Part shown: in pieces, positions 6,436 through 15,514 of the stretch
How positions within the stretch are numbered: the stretch's first letter is position 1
Layout: each line of letters begins with the position of its first letter
Source: Methanomicrobiales archaeon
GTDB taxonomy: Archaea; Halobacteriota; Methanomicrobia; Methanomicrobiales; Methanospirillaceae
Length of the DNA stretch: 20,144 nt
Reading direction: 5' to 3'
NCBI GenBank assembly: GCA_012798365.1
Contig: JAAZNH010000074.1
Coordinates: 1 to 20,144, forward strand
Translations under genes and position numbers: made by a program
The notes under the pieces: model-generated
Told to the model about the DNA's origin: nothing
The model's database searches: none
What the model saw: only the letters and a program-made list of their open reading frames with translations

Positions 6436-8364
6436 ATGGAAATTTCTGAAAATCTCGCACCCCGGCACGAACCGGCTCCTCCAGAGGCTGCAGCTGAACC
6501 GAGCGCTGTTGCAACCTCGTCCCAGATAGAAGTCCCGGCCTCGCTCATTGACCAGGTCATCGGCCAGGAGCACGCGGTCGAAGTGATTAAAAAAGCCGCA
6601 ATCCAGCGCCGGCATGTGATGATGATCGGCAGCCCCGGTACCGGCAAGTCCATGCTTGCCAAGGCCATGGCCGAACTCCTCCCCAAAGAAGAACTGCAGG
6701 ATATCCTTGTATATCCCAATTCCGATGATTCCAACAACCCGGTCATCCGGACCGTTGCCGCGGGAAGGGGCAAGCAGATTGTCGGTGCCCATAAGGCAGA
6801 GGCCAAGAAGAAGACCCAGTTCCGGCACACGCTTCTCATGCTCCTTCTCCTGGGTATCGCCGGCTATGCCATCATCACGATGCAGCTCCTGATGGGACTG
6901 ATCGCGGGTGCATTCGTCTTCATGGCGCTGCGCTACACCACCCCCCGGGAAGAGGCGATGGTGCCCAAGCTCCTTGTCTCCAACGACACCAAGAACATCG
7001 CACCGTTCATTGATGCCACCGGCTCGCACGCGGGAGCGCTCCTTGGCGATGTCCGGCACGACCCGTTCCAGAGCGGCGGCCTTGAGACCCCGGCGCACGA
7101 CCGTGTCGAGGCGGGAGCTATCCACCGCTCGAATGGCGGCGTCCTCTTCATTGACGAGATCAATACCCTTGACGGCCACTCCCAGCAGAACCTCCTGACC
7201 GCCCTGCAGGAGCACGAGTTCCCGATCACCGGCCAGAGCGAGCGCTCCAGCGGCGCCATGGTCAGGACCGAACCGGTGCCCTGTAAATTCGTCATGGTGG
7301 CGGCAGGCAACCTTGATGCCATCTCCGGCATGCACCCGGCCCTCCGTTCCCGTATCCGCGGGTACGGGTACGAAGTCTACATGTCCGAGAGCATGGATGA
7401 CACGCCAGAGAACCGGCAGAAGTATGTCCGGTTCATTGCGCAGGAGGTCAAGAACGACGGGAAGATCCCGCACTTTGACCAGAGCGCCATCGACGAGGTT
7501 ATCCGCGAAGCACGCCGGCGGGCCAACCGCAAGGGCCACCTGACCTTAAAGCTCCGTGACATGGGCGGCCTGATCCGTGTTGCCGGTGATATTGCCCGGC
7601 AGGAGAATGCGTCCATTACAACCGCAGCCCATGTGCTCACCGCAAAGAAGACCGCCCGGTCCATCGAGGACCAGGTATCCGATGAGGTCACCCGGCACCT
7701 CCGCGAATACGAGATGACGGTTGTTGAAGGCACCCGCGTGGGACGGGTCAACGGGCTTGCCGTCACCGGCAGCGATGCCGGCTCGGTCCTGCCGATCATG
7801 GCAGAAGTGACTCCTGCACAGGGTGCCAGCGGTACGGTCATAGCAACCGGTATGCTCAAGGAGATTGCCCAGGAATCGATCAAGAATGTCAGTGCAATCC
7901 TGAAAAAATTCACCGGCAGGGACGTCAAGAATATCGATATCCACATCCAGTTCATCGGCACCTACATGGGTGTCGAGGGGGACTCCGCATCCATCAGCGT
8001 TGCAACCGCGGTGGTCAGTGCAATCGAGGGAATCCCGGTCCGGCAGGACCTTGCCATGACCGGTTCCCTCTCCGTCCGCGGGGATGTGCTCCCGGTCGGA
8101 GGCGTCACCTATAAGATCGAGGCGGCTGCAAAGGCAGGTATCCGCACGGTCCTCATCCCCCGGATGAATGCCGGGGATGTCCTCATTGAAGAACGGTTCA
8201 AGCCGCTTGTCACCATCATCCCGGTCGATACGATTGATGATGTTCTCAAGCACGCCCTGGTACCGGAGAACTCGGAGAATTTCTTAACAAAACTCCGTAA
8301 AATGGCGATGCGGTCAACCGAGATGCTGATCGAGACTCCCCCGGTCAACCAGACCGTGGCCTGA
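6436..8364 (+). CDS. lonB: Archaeal ATP-dependent protease LonB, membrane-anchored
   Basis: A 642-residue protein with an AAA+ ATPase followed by a Lon serine-lysine protease. Walker A is GSPGTGKS (65-72) and Walker B is VLFIDEIN (about 236-243). Between them, as in archaeal LonB, lies an insertion with two hydrophobic segments (about 132-150 and 151-166) that anchor the hexamer to the inner face of the cell membrane. The proteolytic dyad is S517 in EGDSAS and K560 in the GGVTYKIEAA stretch; the 43-residue spacing equals that of the bacterial Lon dyad. The first 35 residues are Pro/Ala/Glu-rich and probably disordered. It degrades misfolded and regulatory proteins. lonB begins a close-packed plus-strand cluster with tldD and tldE. 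Confidence 0.96.
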   Translation: MEISENLAPRHEPAPPEAAAEPSAVATSSQIEVPASLIDQVIGQEHAVEVIKKAAIQRRHVMMIGSPGTGKSMLAKAMAELLPKEELQDILVYPNSDDSNNPVIRTVAAGRGKQIVGAHKAEAKKKTQFRHTLLMLLLLGIAGYAIITMQLLMGLIAGAFVFMALRYTTPREEAMVPKLLVSNDTKNIAPFIDATGSHAGALLGDVRHDPFQSGGLETPAHDRVEAGAIHRSNGGVLFIDEINTLDGHSQQNLLTALQEHEFPITGQSERSSGAMVRTEPVPCKFVMVAAGNLDAISGMHPALRSRIRGYGYEVYMSESMDDTPENRQKYVRFIAQEVKNDGKIPHFDQSAIDEVIREARRRANRKGHLTLKLRDMGGLIRVAGDIARQENASITTAAHVLTAKKTARSIEDQVSDEVTRHLREYEMTVVEGTRVGRVNGLAVTGSDAGSVLPIMAEVTPAQGASGTVIATGMLKEIAQESIKNVSAILKKFTGRDVKNIDIHIQFIGTYMGVEGDSASISVATAVVSAIEGIPVRQDLAMTGSLSVRGDVLPVGGVTYKIEAAAKAGIRTVLIPRMNAGDVLIEERFKPLVTIIPVDTIDDVLKHALVPENSENFLTKLRKMAMRSTEMLIETPPVNQTVA

Positions 8365-8370
8365 TGAGCG

Positions 8371-9714
8371 ATGGTCCGGACAATGGATGGCATCTCCTAT
8401 TACGATCTCCGGCACGTGACCGGGGAAGTGACCCATATCGATATCGATAACGGCGTGGTGGAATCCGCAGGAACCTCGTTTTTCAACAAAGCGGTGCTGC
8501 GGGTGCTCGTGAAATCCGGCTGGGGCATCCTCCAGCTGGACAATTACACGCCCTGCACCGGCACCAAATTCGAGGATCTGTTACAGAAAGCCGCCCGGCT
8601 TGCCATGGTCACGGAAGAGAAGGTTGTCCTTGGCGATGCGCCCCGGGGGATCCTGCCGGTGCCCCCGCTCAAAGAGGACCCCCGCGATGTGGATATCGAA
8701 GAGAAATCCCGTCTTCTTTCCCTGGTCGAGCAGAGTGCTGCAGGGGACGGGATTGTCAACCGCCGGGCCAATTACATCGAGAAAGACGAACATGTCCGGT
8801 TTTCGGACAGTTCCGGCAATGAATACGAGTACCGGATGATGCGATCCGGGTTCAATGTCCTTGCAGTGGCATCCCGGAACGGGAATGTCCAGATGGGCTA
8901 TGAACGCGAGCATACCATCCACGGGTTCAACCTCCGCCACCAGGAGGATGTGGGAAGAAAAGCGGCCGGTGTTGCTGTCTCGCTCCTGGATGCTGTCATT
9001 CCCAAAGGCGGGAAGATGCAGGCCGTCCTTGATCCGGAACTTGCCGGCGTGTTTGCCCATGAAGCGGTCGGCCATGCCAGTGAGGGGGACCTGATCCATG
9101 AGGGCAACTCAGTCCTTGGCGGAAGGATAGGGGAGCGGATCGGCAACGACTACCTTACGATCATCGATGACCCCACCCTGCCGGAGTTCGGGTTCGACCC
9201 GGTTGACGCCGAGGGTGTGGCAGTGGAGCGGACGGAGATCATCCGTAAGGGGATCATCAGTTCCTACCTCCACACCCGCGAATCCCTTGCCGCGGTCGGC
9301 AACGGCAAGCCCGGGCATGCCCGGGCAATGGCCGGCGAGCCCCCGCTGGTGCGGATGAGCAACACGTTCATCGAGGCCGGGGATTCAACCGAAGAGGAGA
9401 TCTTTGCTGAATGTAAAAACGGGATCTTCCTCAAGGGGTCCCGGGGCGGCCAGGTCGATCCTGGCCGGGGCGTGTTCCAGTTCAATGCCGAGTATGGCTA
9501 TCTTGTGGAGAACGGGGAATGCACAACAATGGTCCGGGACGTTTCCCTCTCGGGCGACATCCTGACGACCCTGCACAAAATTGCCCTGTGCGGCAACAAG
9601 CGTACGATGAGCCCGGGATACTGCGGGAAGGGGGGCCAGAGTGTGCCCGTCAGCGACGGGGGCCCGTTCATTCTCTTATGCGATGCGGTGGTGGGTGGCA
9701 GTGGCGTGGATTGA
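8371..9714 (+). CDS. tldD: TldD metalloprotease subunit
   Basis: A 447-residue member of the TldD/PmbA family of zinc proteases. The metal-binding HEAVGH motif is at 230-235, followed by SEGD. The C-terminal region has the conserved CGNKRTMSPGYCGK stretch (about 411-424) and ends in DAVVGGSG, typical of TldD. In bacteria TldD and TldE form a heterodimer that degrades unfolded peptides and matures microcin B17; archaeal homologues behave as peptidases. It starts six bases after lonB. No strong ribosome-binding site is seen for ATG 8371, and ATG 8383 is an alternative. The 3' end overlaps tldE, so the two are probably translated together, which fits subunits of one complex. Confidence 0.95.
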   Translation: MVRTMDGISYYDLRHVTGEVTHIDIDNGVVESAGTSFFNKAVLRVLVKSGWGILQLDNYTPCTGTKFEDLLQKAARLAMVTEEKVVLGDAPRGILPVPPLKEDPRDVDIEEKSRLLSLVEQSAAGDGIVNRRANYIEKDEHVRFSDSSGNEYEYRMMRSGFNVLAVASRNGNVQMGYEREHTIHGFNLRHQEDVGRKAAGVAVSLLDAVIPKGGKMQAVLDPELAGVFAHEAVGHASEGDLIHEGNSVLGGRIGERIGNDYLTIIDDPTLPEFGFDPVDAEGVAVERTEIIRKGIISSYLHTRESLAAVGNGKPGHARAMAGEPPLVRMSNTFIEAGDSTEEEIFAECKNGIFLKGSRGGQVDPGRGVFQFNAEYGYLVENGECTTMVRDVSLSGDILTTLHKIALCGNKRTMSPGYCGKGGQSVPVSDGGPFILLCDAVVGGSGVD

Positions 9715-10987
9715 TGAGCTGCTTGCTGAGGCAGCAAAGAGCGTTGATGAGGCCGAGGTCTTCTTTGTTGAAGGCGAGAGCGTATCTGCGGATCTCAAGC
9801 GCAAGAACGTGAGTCTTGCAACAACCTCGCGGGACTGTGGTCTTGGGATCCGGACGATCCACAAAGGCCGGATCGGCTCATCGAGCACCAGCAACCCGGC
9901 CGACTGGCGCACGTGCCTCCATGCAGCCATTGCCAGTACCAAGCTGGCAACCCCGCAGACCTGGGAAGGCCTGCCCGGGCCGGCGGACCTCTCCATGACG
10001 CCGCTGGCATTTGATCCGGCAATCACAGTCGAACCGTCAACCGCCCGCGAACTGCTGGCAAGGATGCTTGCCGGCGCAACGGAACATGAGGCCGAGGTGA
10101 CGGCCGGTTCTGCCGGCCTTTCCACAACGCGTGTCCTGCTGGCAAACACCCACGGGGTCCGGTACACGGACCAGCACACCGGTGTTACGGTCTCCCTGGA
10201 GGCAATCCGGGGCCAGTCAACCGGCTATGAGTTTGACCATGCCTGGGCGCTTGACCGGATCGATCCGGAGCACGTGGGGGAACGGGCAACGTTCTTTGCC
10301 AGCGAATCCTCGAAGGGAAAAGACATCCCGACCGGCGAGTACGACATCGTTCTCTCCCCCCTTGCCTACGCTGACCTGCTCGGGAACACGTATATCCCGG
10401 CTCTTAACGGCCGGAGTGTCCATGCCGGCCGCTCGCGGTTTGCCAGTTCCCTTGGCCAGCCGGTTGCGTGCGAGGGCATCTCGATGTATGACGATCCGCT
10501 CCTGCCGGGCGCAAACGGGAGCACCCGCTGGGATGCCGAGGGAACGCCGACCCGGAGGATCGATTTCATTGAGAACGGCATCCTCCGGGCCTTTGCCTAT
10601 GACCTCAAGACCGCGTACCGGTACGGCAAACAGAGCACCGGCAGCGCATCGCGGGGCGGGTATGGCGGCCTGCCGGGTATCGGCCACCATAATTTTGTCA
10701 TTGACGGCAGGCGCAGCACTCTTGACGATGAACGGGTCCTGTACATCAACAACATTGTGGGGGCCCACACCGCCAACCCGATGAGCGGGGAGTTCTCCGT
10801 AGAACTCTCGAATGCGTTCTTCATGGAAGGCGGCCAGTTCCAGGAGCCGGTCCGGTCTGCCATGCTGTCGGGGAATGCGTTCGATCTTCACCACACGATA
10901 GCCGGTCTCGGGAACGACACCCGGACGGTCGGGTCGCTCATCCTCCCGTCCGTAAAGATAAAGAGCCAGCGTGTCATTGGTAAATAG
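9701..10987 (+). CDS. tldE: TldE/PmbA subunit
   Basis: A TldD/PmbA-family protein of about 428 residues lacking the HExxxH motif, as expected of the partner TldE, which completes the TldD proteolytic chamber. Typical features are an N-terminal acidic EAEVFFVEG stretch, NGRSVHAGRSRFASSLG in the middle, an SRGGYGGLPG loop, and a C-terminal INNIVGAHTANPMSGEFS segment. The start is uncertain. GTG 9701 has GGTGG six bases upstream and places the frame right at the conserved opening; ATG 9683 would add six residues and ATG 9641 twenty, both read from tldD codons. With GTG 9701 the overlap with tldD is 14 bases, suggesting coupled translation. Confidence 0.93.
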   Translation: MAWIDELLAEAAKSVDEAEVFFVEGESVSADLKRKNVSLATTSRDCGLGIRTIHKGRIGSSSTSNPADWRTCLHAAIASTKLATPQTWEGLPGPADLSMTPLAFDPAITVEPSTARELLARMLAGATEHEAEVTAGSAGLSTTRVLLANTHGVRYTDQHTGVTVSLEAIRGQSTGYEFDHAWALDRIDPEHVGERATFFASESSKGKDIPTGEYDIVLSPLAYADLLGNTYIPALNGRSVHAGRSRFASSLGQPVACEGISMYDDPLLPGANGSTRWDAEGTPTRRIDFIENGILRAFAYDLKTAYRYGKQSTGSASRGGYGGLPGIGHHNFVIDGRRSTLDDERVLYINNIVGAHTANPMSGEFSVELSNAFFMEGGQFQEPVRSAMLSGNAFDLHHTIAGLGNDTRTVGSLILPSVKIKSQRVIGK

Positions 10988-10993
10988 AGAATC

Positions 10994-11257
10994 ATGACCG
11001 ACGTTCTGGTTGCAATCATCCTTGTCGTGGCAATCATTGCGATTGTCTGGTACCTGCTCAAGCAGGTGACCGCACTTGTCGTCAATGCCGTCCTTGGCAT
11101 TGTCGCCCTCTTTATCATCAACTTCCTGCACGTGATGCAGTGGATGGGAAAGCCGGACCTTGGCTGGGACCTCGCAACGGTGCTGGTCTGCCTGATCGGG
11201 GGCCTGCCGGGCGTTGTGATCCTGATGCTGCTCAGCATCCTCGGGATCCAGATCTGA
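10994..11257 (+). CDS. Small BofA-like membrane protein
   Basis: An 87-residue hydrophobic protein beginning six bases after tldE. It has two or three predicted membrane segments (about residues 4-22, 26-48 and 62-84) separated by a short basic/aromatic loop. The pattern NAVLGIVALFIINFL followed by a glycine-rich last segment ending in LLSILGI is characteristic of the archaeal pro-sigmaK-processing inhibitor BofA-like family. In Bacillus, BofA holds a membrane protease inactive; archaea have no sigma-K, so the role here is unknown. Linkage to lonB and tldDE makes a part in membrane proteolysis or its control plausible, but that is inference. Confidence 0.75.
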   Translation: MTDVLVAIILVVAIIAIVWYLLKQVTALVVNAVLGIVALFIINFLHVMQWMGKPDLGWDLATVLVCLIGGLPGVVILMLLSILGIQI

Positions 11258-11280
11258 TCTTTTTTGTGCCAATGTGTGTG

Positions 11281-11702
11281 TTTTCCGTAACAATCACAAC
11301 TTGATTGATTTTTGAAAACCGGATCGTGATTGATCCTGATTGGGTTTTTGATCGGGATCGCAGTTGCGCTTGAAAAATTACAATCAAAAGTCGATTGAAA
11401 ATTTTTGAGCAGGATCTGATTTTTCCGGAACAATCACACCTTGCTTGTGAAAAGTTAAGCTGATCTGCAATGGATTCGATCTGGCAGTTACGACGGCGCC
11501 CCCAGATAATCTACCGGTTTTCAATCAAGGTCTGCTTGAAAAATTTTAAACAGGATCTGATTTTTCCGGAGAAATCACAACTCGATTGATTTTTGAAATT
11601 CGCATCGTGATTGATCCGGATCAGGTTTTTGATCGGGATCGTGATCGCGATTGAAATTTGAAAACCGGAAGTTGATTGAAAAACAAAATCCGGATCATGA
11701 TT
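11281..11702. repeat. Three diverged tandem units of about 141 bp
   Basis: The units begin at 11281, 11421 and 11562, each with TTTTCCG followed by AATCACA. Units 1 and 3 match well over about 97 bases and keep register (offset 281) to their ends; unit 2 matches at its start and at its end (CAATCAA... CAGGATCTGA) but has diverged in the middle. Within the units the word GATTGA recurs, often 25 bases apart (11303/11328; 11584/11609; 11649/11674/11699). No unit carries a credible ORF. The array lies between the core lonB cluster and the hsd operon. Function unknown; candidates are a protein-binding array, an RNA, or scars of an integration event. Confidence 0.6.
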
Positions 11703-11761
11703 GAATGCATCAAGCAGGGATCTGGTATTTGCCTTATCAGGAACTGGGGTGCACCAATTTC

Positions 11762-11790
11762 GATATTATAATCAGCCTTTAAAAGGATCG
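11762..11790 (+). promoter_or_regulatory. Candidate promoter of the hsd operon
   Basis: The region holds ATATTATAAT (11763-11772) and CTTTAAAAGG (11777-11786), either of which could be the TATA box. Transcription would start near 11790-11812 and leave a leader of roughly 30-50 bases before the hsdR ATG at 11842. There is no strong Shine-Dalgarno before hsdR. Assigned by motif shape only. Confidence 0.35.
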
Positions 11791-11841
11791 TACAATAATT
11801 ACTCCTAATATCGTCAGACACCGCCCCCGGAACCCTGCACC

Positions 11842-14589
11842 ATGACACCTGAAGAGAAGGCCCGGAAGAAAATTGACGCGCTGCTTGAGCTGGCCGGCTG
11901 GAAAGTCCAGGACATAAGGGACTATGATCCTCATGCATCGCTCGGAGTTGCCATCCGGGAATTCCCGCTCAGCTGTGGGGAAGCTGATTACGCCCTCTTT
12001 GTTGACCGGATAGGAGTGGGGGTTATTGAGGCAAAACCCGAGGGAACGACCCTTGGGGGTGTTGACAGCCAGTCCGGGAAGTATGCGGAGTCGTTCCCGG
12101 AGAACTACCCCCACGTCCACCTGCCCCTCCCGTTTGTCTATGAGAGCACCGGCACCGAGACCCTGTTCCGTGACCTCCGGGATCCCACGCCACGGTCCCG
12201 GAACGTTTTCTCCTTCCACCGGCCGGAAACCCTGCATGAGTGGATCCACCAGCAGGACACCCTCCGGGCACGGCTCCGGCAGATGCCGCCCCTTCTCTCT
12301 ACCAACCTGCGGGAATGCCAGAATGAAGCCATCACGAACCTGGAGCGGTCTTTTGCTGACGCCCATCCCCGCGCCCTTGTCCAGATGGCAACCGGTTCCG
12401 GCAAGACCTTCACAGCGGTGAGTTTCATCTACCGGCTGATCCGGTACGGCGGGGCAAAGCGGGTGCTCTTCTTAGTTGACCGAAATAATCTCGGGCGGCA
12501 GACCAAGCGGGAGTTCGAGCAGTACATTACTCCGGACGATGGCAGGAAGTTCACCGAGATCTATAATGTCCAGCACCTGACCACGAACAAGATCGACCCG
12601 GTCAACAAGGTCACGATCACAACCATCCAGCGCCTCTTCTCGATGCTGAAAGGCGAGGCCGAGTATGACGAGGCGAACGAGGAAGAGTCCCTGTACGACC
12701 ACGGGCCGGCAGATGCCCAGCCGCGGACGGTGACTTACAATCCCGCAATCCCGATTGAGACCTTCGACTTCATCGTGACTGACGAGTGCCACCGCTCGAT
12801 CTATCACCTCTGGCGGCAGGTGCTGGAGTACTTCGACGGGTTCCTGATCGGGCTCACGGCAACGCCGTCCAAGCAGACGCTCGGGTTCTTCCGGAACAAC
12901 CTTGTGATGGAATACCTCCACGAGCGAGCAGTAGCCGATGGCGTGAATGTAGGATATGACGTGTTCCGGATCCGGACCGCGATCACGGAGAACGGGAGTG
13001 TTGTGGAGCGGGGATTCTATGTGGATACCCGGGACAAGAATACCCGTGAGCAGCGGTGGGAGCAACTGGACGATGATTTCCAGTACTCTGCCGGGCAGCT
13101 GGACCGGAGCGTTGTTGCTCCCGACCAGATCCGGACCGTTCTCAAGGCCTTCCGGGATTCCCTGCCCATCATCTTCCCCAACCGCACCTGGGTCCCCAAG
13201 ACGCTCATCTTTGCCAAGGATGATTCCCATGCGGAGGATATCACGCATATCTGCCGCGAGGTCTTTGCCGAGGGCAACGACTTCTGTAAGAAGATCACGT
13301 ACCGGACTACCGGGGAGAAGCCCGAGGACCTGATCCAGAGTTTCCGTAACTCCCCCAGACTGCGTATTGCGGTCTCGGTGGACATGGTCAGCACGGGAAC
13401 CGACATCCGGCCCCTGGAATGCCTGCTCTTCATGCGGGATGTGAAGTCCAAGGTCTACTTCGAGCAGATGATGGGCCGGGGGACGCGGGTCATCTCACCC
13501 ACGGAACTCCAGTCCGTGACGCCCGATGTTGCAGCTAAGACGCATTTCGTTGTTGTGGATGCGGTCGGCGTCTGCGAGAGCGTCAAGATCGAGTCCTGCC
13601 CGCTGGAGCGGAAACGGGGCATCTCGTTTGAGAAACTGGTCCAGTCCATTGCGTTTGGGGTGCGGGACACCGACTCGATCACGTCTCTTGCCGGCCGGCT
13701 CTCGCGCCTAGACCGGGAACTGGTGGAGCCCGACCGGAAAGCGATTATGAACGCTGCCGGCGGCACGTCCCTCCGGCGCATGATCAATGATCTCTTTGAT
13801 GCAGTCGATCCCGACCGGCAGATTGAGAAAGCAAAGGCGATGTTCGATACGCAGGCTCCGACCCCGGAGCAGGTGAAGACCGCCGGCCAGGATCTTGCAA
13901 AAGCCGCTTGCGCTCCGCTCGAAGTCCCGCAGATCCGCAATACCCTCCTTGCCATCCACAAGAAGAACGAGCAGGTCATTGACACGGTGAGCGCCGACAC
14001 AGTCCTTGAAGCCGGCTGGGATGCACAGGCAGCGCTCAAGTCCCGGACGGTTGTCGATACCTTCCGGAAGTTCATCGAGGAGAACAAGGACGAACTCGCC
14101 GCCCTCCAGATCATCTACAGCCGGCCGTACGGCCACCGGCATTTCACCTACGAGCAGATCCGGCAGCTCGCTGACGCCATCCACAAGCCGCCCTACAACC
14201 TCACCACCGAGCAGGTATGGCGTGCCTACGAGCAGCTGGAGAAGACCAAGGTCCGGGGCGCCGGCCCGCAGAAACTCTTAACGGACATCATCGCCCTCAT
14301 CCGCTTTGCCATCGCAGAAACCCCGGTCCTGGAGCCCTTTACCTCGTCAGTGAGCCGCGCCTTTGATCTCTGGCTGGATAACCAGCAGAAGCAGGGCAGG
14401 CAGTTCACGGCCGAGCAGATCAGGTGGCTGGAGATGATCCGGGACCACATCGCTGGGAGTGCTGAGATTGCGATGGAGGACTTCGATGCCATCCCGTTCA
14501 ACCAGTGGGGCGGGAGGATCAAGGCCTATAGTCTCTTTGGGAATGAACTCCCAATGATACTCAATCAGCTGAATGAGGCGCTGACCTGA
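11842..14589 (+). CDS. hsdR: Type I restriction enzyme R subunit (EcoEI-like)
   Basis: A 915-residue restriction and translocation subunit. The N-terminal PD-(D/E)xK nuclease is visible as GEADYALF with D49, then E63-A-K65. The superfamily 2 helicase motor follows: ATGSGKT with K188, TDECH at 313-317, GLTATP around 337-342, and QMMGRGTR at 542-549. The C-terminal part resembles the EcoEI R C-terminal domain, which joins the methylase core. With HsdM and HsdS it would pump DNA and cut it when target sites lack methylation. All catalytic residues are present, so it looks intact. It is GC-rich, like the core genes. It is the first gene of the operon, after a repeat-bearing intergenic region. Confidence 0.95.
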   Translation: MTPEEKARKKIDALLELAGWKVQDIRDYDPHASLGVAIREFPLSCGEADYALFVDRIGVGVIEAKPEGTTLGGVDSQSGKYAESFPENYPHVHLPLPFVYESTGTETLFRDLRDPTPRSRNVFSFHRPETLHEWIHQQDTLRARLRQMPPLLSTNLRECQNEAITNLERSFADAHPRALVQMATGSGKTFTAVSFIYRLIRYGGAKRVLFLVDRNNLGRQTKREFEQYITPDDGRKFTEIYNVQHLTTNKIDPVNKVTITTIQRLFSMLKGEAEYDEANEEESLYDHGPADAQPRTVTYNPAIPIETFDFIVTDECHRSIYHLWRQVLEYFDGFLIGLTATPSKQTLGFFRNNLVMEYLHERAVADGVNVGYDVFRIRTAITENGSVVERGFYVDTRDKNTREQRWEQLDDDFQYSAGQLDRSVVAPDQIRTVLKAFRDSLPIIFPNRTWVPKTLIFAKDDSHAEDITHICREVFAEGNDFCKKITYRTTGEKPEDLIQSFRNSPRLRIAVSVDMVSTGTDIRPLECLLFMRDVKSKVYFEQMMGRGTRVISPTELQSVTPDVAAKTHFVVVDAVGVCESVKIESCPLERKRGISFEKLVQSIAFGVRDTDSITSLAGRLSRLDRELVEPDRKAIMNAAGGTSLRRMINDLFDAVDPDRQIEKAKAMFDTQAPTPEQVKTAGQDLAKAACAPLEVPQIRNTLLAIHKKNEQVIDTVSADTVLEAGWDAQAALKSRTVVDTFRKFIEENKDELAALQIIYSRPYGHRHFTYEQIRQLADAIHKPPYNLTTEQVWRAYEQLEKTKVRGAGPQKLLTDIIALIRFAIAETPVLEPFTSSVSRAFDLWLDNQQKQGRQFTAEQIRWLEMIRDHIAGSAEIAMEDFDAIPFNQWGGRIKAYSLFGNELPMILNQLNEALT

Positions 14590-14695
14590 TAGGTATGCAT
14601 CCAGAACGTGCATTACCGGGAAAAAAGGATCTACTTTCACCCTGTGCACGGCGCAGCCTTATGGCCTTCCTCATCCAGAATCAGGAGAAATGGAT
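14590..14695 (+). other. Short spacer between hsdR and the DUF488 gene
   Basis: About 100 bases with no convincing ORF. AGGAG at 14683-14687 serves the next gene. No promoter or T-run terminator stands out, so read-through from hsdR is likely. Confidence 0.4.
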
Positions 14696-15514
14696 ATGAT
14701 AACGAAGAACGAACGGGCACTCCTCTTCCTGCTGTCGCAGACCGGGAGCCTCAAGCGGATGCAGTTTGTCAAACTGATGTTCCTAGCATCCAAAGAGCGG
14801 AGCCTGTACGACTTTGTCCCCTACCAGTTCGGGCCGTTCTCATTCCAGTTATACCAGGACATGCGCCACCTTGAGAGGGAGGGCTACCTCACCCAGACCG
14901 AGGATGAGGTGCACTTTGTTGATCGGATCTTTCCCAGACCCGATCCCTGGATCCAGGGGGGGATTTCTTCTGTCGTAAATCAGTACGCACAATACCCGGA
15001 GAAAGACCTTGTCAAATACGTGTATGAACAATATCCCGAGATGACGATATTCTCGAAAATCAAGAAACTTACAACCTACTACCGGAACGAGTCCGGGATT
15101 ACCACAATCGGGTATGAAGGCCGGAATATCGATAAATTCCTGATGATCCTTGTCGAAAACAAGGTGGGAAAACTCATCGATATACGGAAAAATCCGTTCA
15201 GCATGAAATACGGGTACTCCAAGAGCCAGCTTGCCGGTGCACTGGAGAAGCTGGGAATATCCTACCTCCACCTGCCCGAGCTTGGTATTGAGAGCGACCA
15301 GCGGCAGAACCTTACATCCAAGGGATTTGCCGATTTGTTCCGTCGTTATGCAATAGAACTTGGCACCAAGGAAGACCTGCTGGATACCATCAAATCGCTG
15401 GCACAGAAAGAGAAAGTTGCTCTCATGTGCTTTGAGGCAGAGGAGAAAGATTGCCACCGGGGTGTCATTGCGAGGCGGTTCCGCGAAGAGGGACTGGACG
15501 TGATTGCGCTGTGA
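14696..15514 (+). CDS. Panacea-like winged-helix plus DUF488 protein
   Basis: A 272-residue two-domain protein. Residues about 5-75 resemble the Panacea/DUF4065 winged-helix domain, with LKRMQFVKLMFL (19-30) and YDFVPYQFGPFSFQLY (38-53). Residues about 135-262 are a DUF488 domain: TTIGYEG (136-142), LIDIRKNPFS (160-169), ELGI (195-198), and ALMCFE with C245, then C253-H254-R255. DUF488 has no settled function, but its conserved Asp-Arg, Cys and CHR residues suggest catalysis or nucleic-acid handling. I chose ATG 14696 since AGGAG lies eight bases upstream; ATG 14690 is too close to it. The stop overlaps the next gene's GTG, so the two are coupled. Its place inside an hsd operon suggests a defence accessory or toxin/antitoxin-like guard; this is inference. 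Confidence 0.75.
   Translation: MITKNERALLFLLSQTGSLKRMQFVKLMFLASKERSLYDFVPYQFGPFSFQLYQDMRHLEREGYLTQTEDEVHFVDRIFPRPDPWIQGGISSVVNQYAQYPEKDLVKYVYEQYPEMTIFSKIKKLTTYYRNESGITTIGYEGRNIDKFLMILVENKVGKLIDIRKNPFSMKYGYSKSQLAGALEKLGISYLHLPELGIESDQRQNLTSKGFADLFRRYAIELGTKEDLLDTIKSLAQKEKVALMCFEAEEKDCHRGVIARRFREEGLDVIAL

Noticed and set aside
6376..7539. Long open frame of 387 codons on the minus strand opposite lonB
   Set aside because: It lies wholly against a clear lonB with intact motifs; long antisense frames are common opposite GC-rich genes. Its product shows no recognisable domain.
10217..11293. Open frame of 358 codons on the minus strand opposite tldE and the BofA-like gene
   Set aside because: Charged low-complexity product opposite two well-supported genes; an antisense shadow.
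11281..11702. CRISPR array
   Set aside because: The repeat units are about 141 bp and diverged, without short identical repeats and unique spacers; no cas genes are near.
11281..11841. Replication origin with origin-recognition boxes
   Set aside because: No orc1/cdc6 gene is nearby and the repeat words do not resemble known archaeal origin-recognition boxes.
11621..11938. Minus-strand frame of 105 codons across the repeat array
   Set aside because: The Ser-Arg run in its product comes from the GATC-rich repeat, and the frame runs into the start of hsdR on the other strand.
12472..13248. Minus-strand frame of 258 codons inside hsdR
   Set aside because: Overlaps the helicase motifs of hsdR in antisense; product is unrecognisable.
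15451..15510. Upstream ATG for the unknown gene after DUF488
   Set aside because: The added 20 residues are an out-of-frame reading of the conserved DUF488 CHR region; GTG 15511 with GTGA overlap is a better start.
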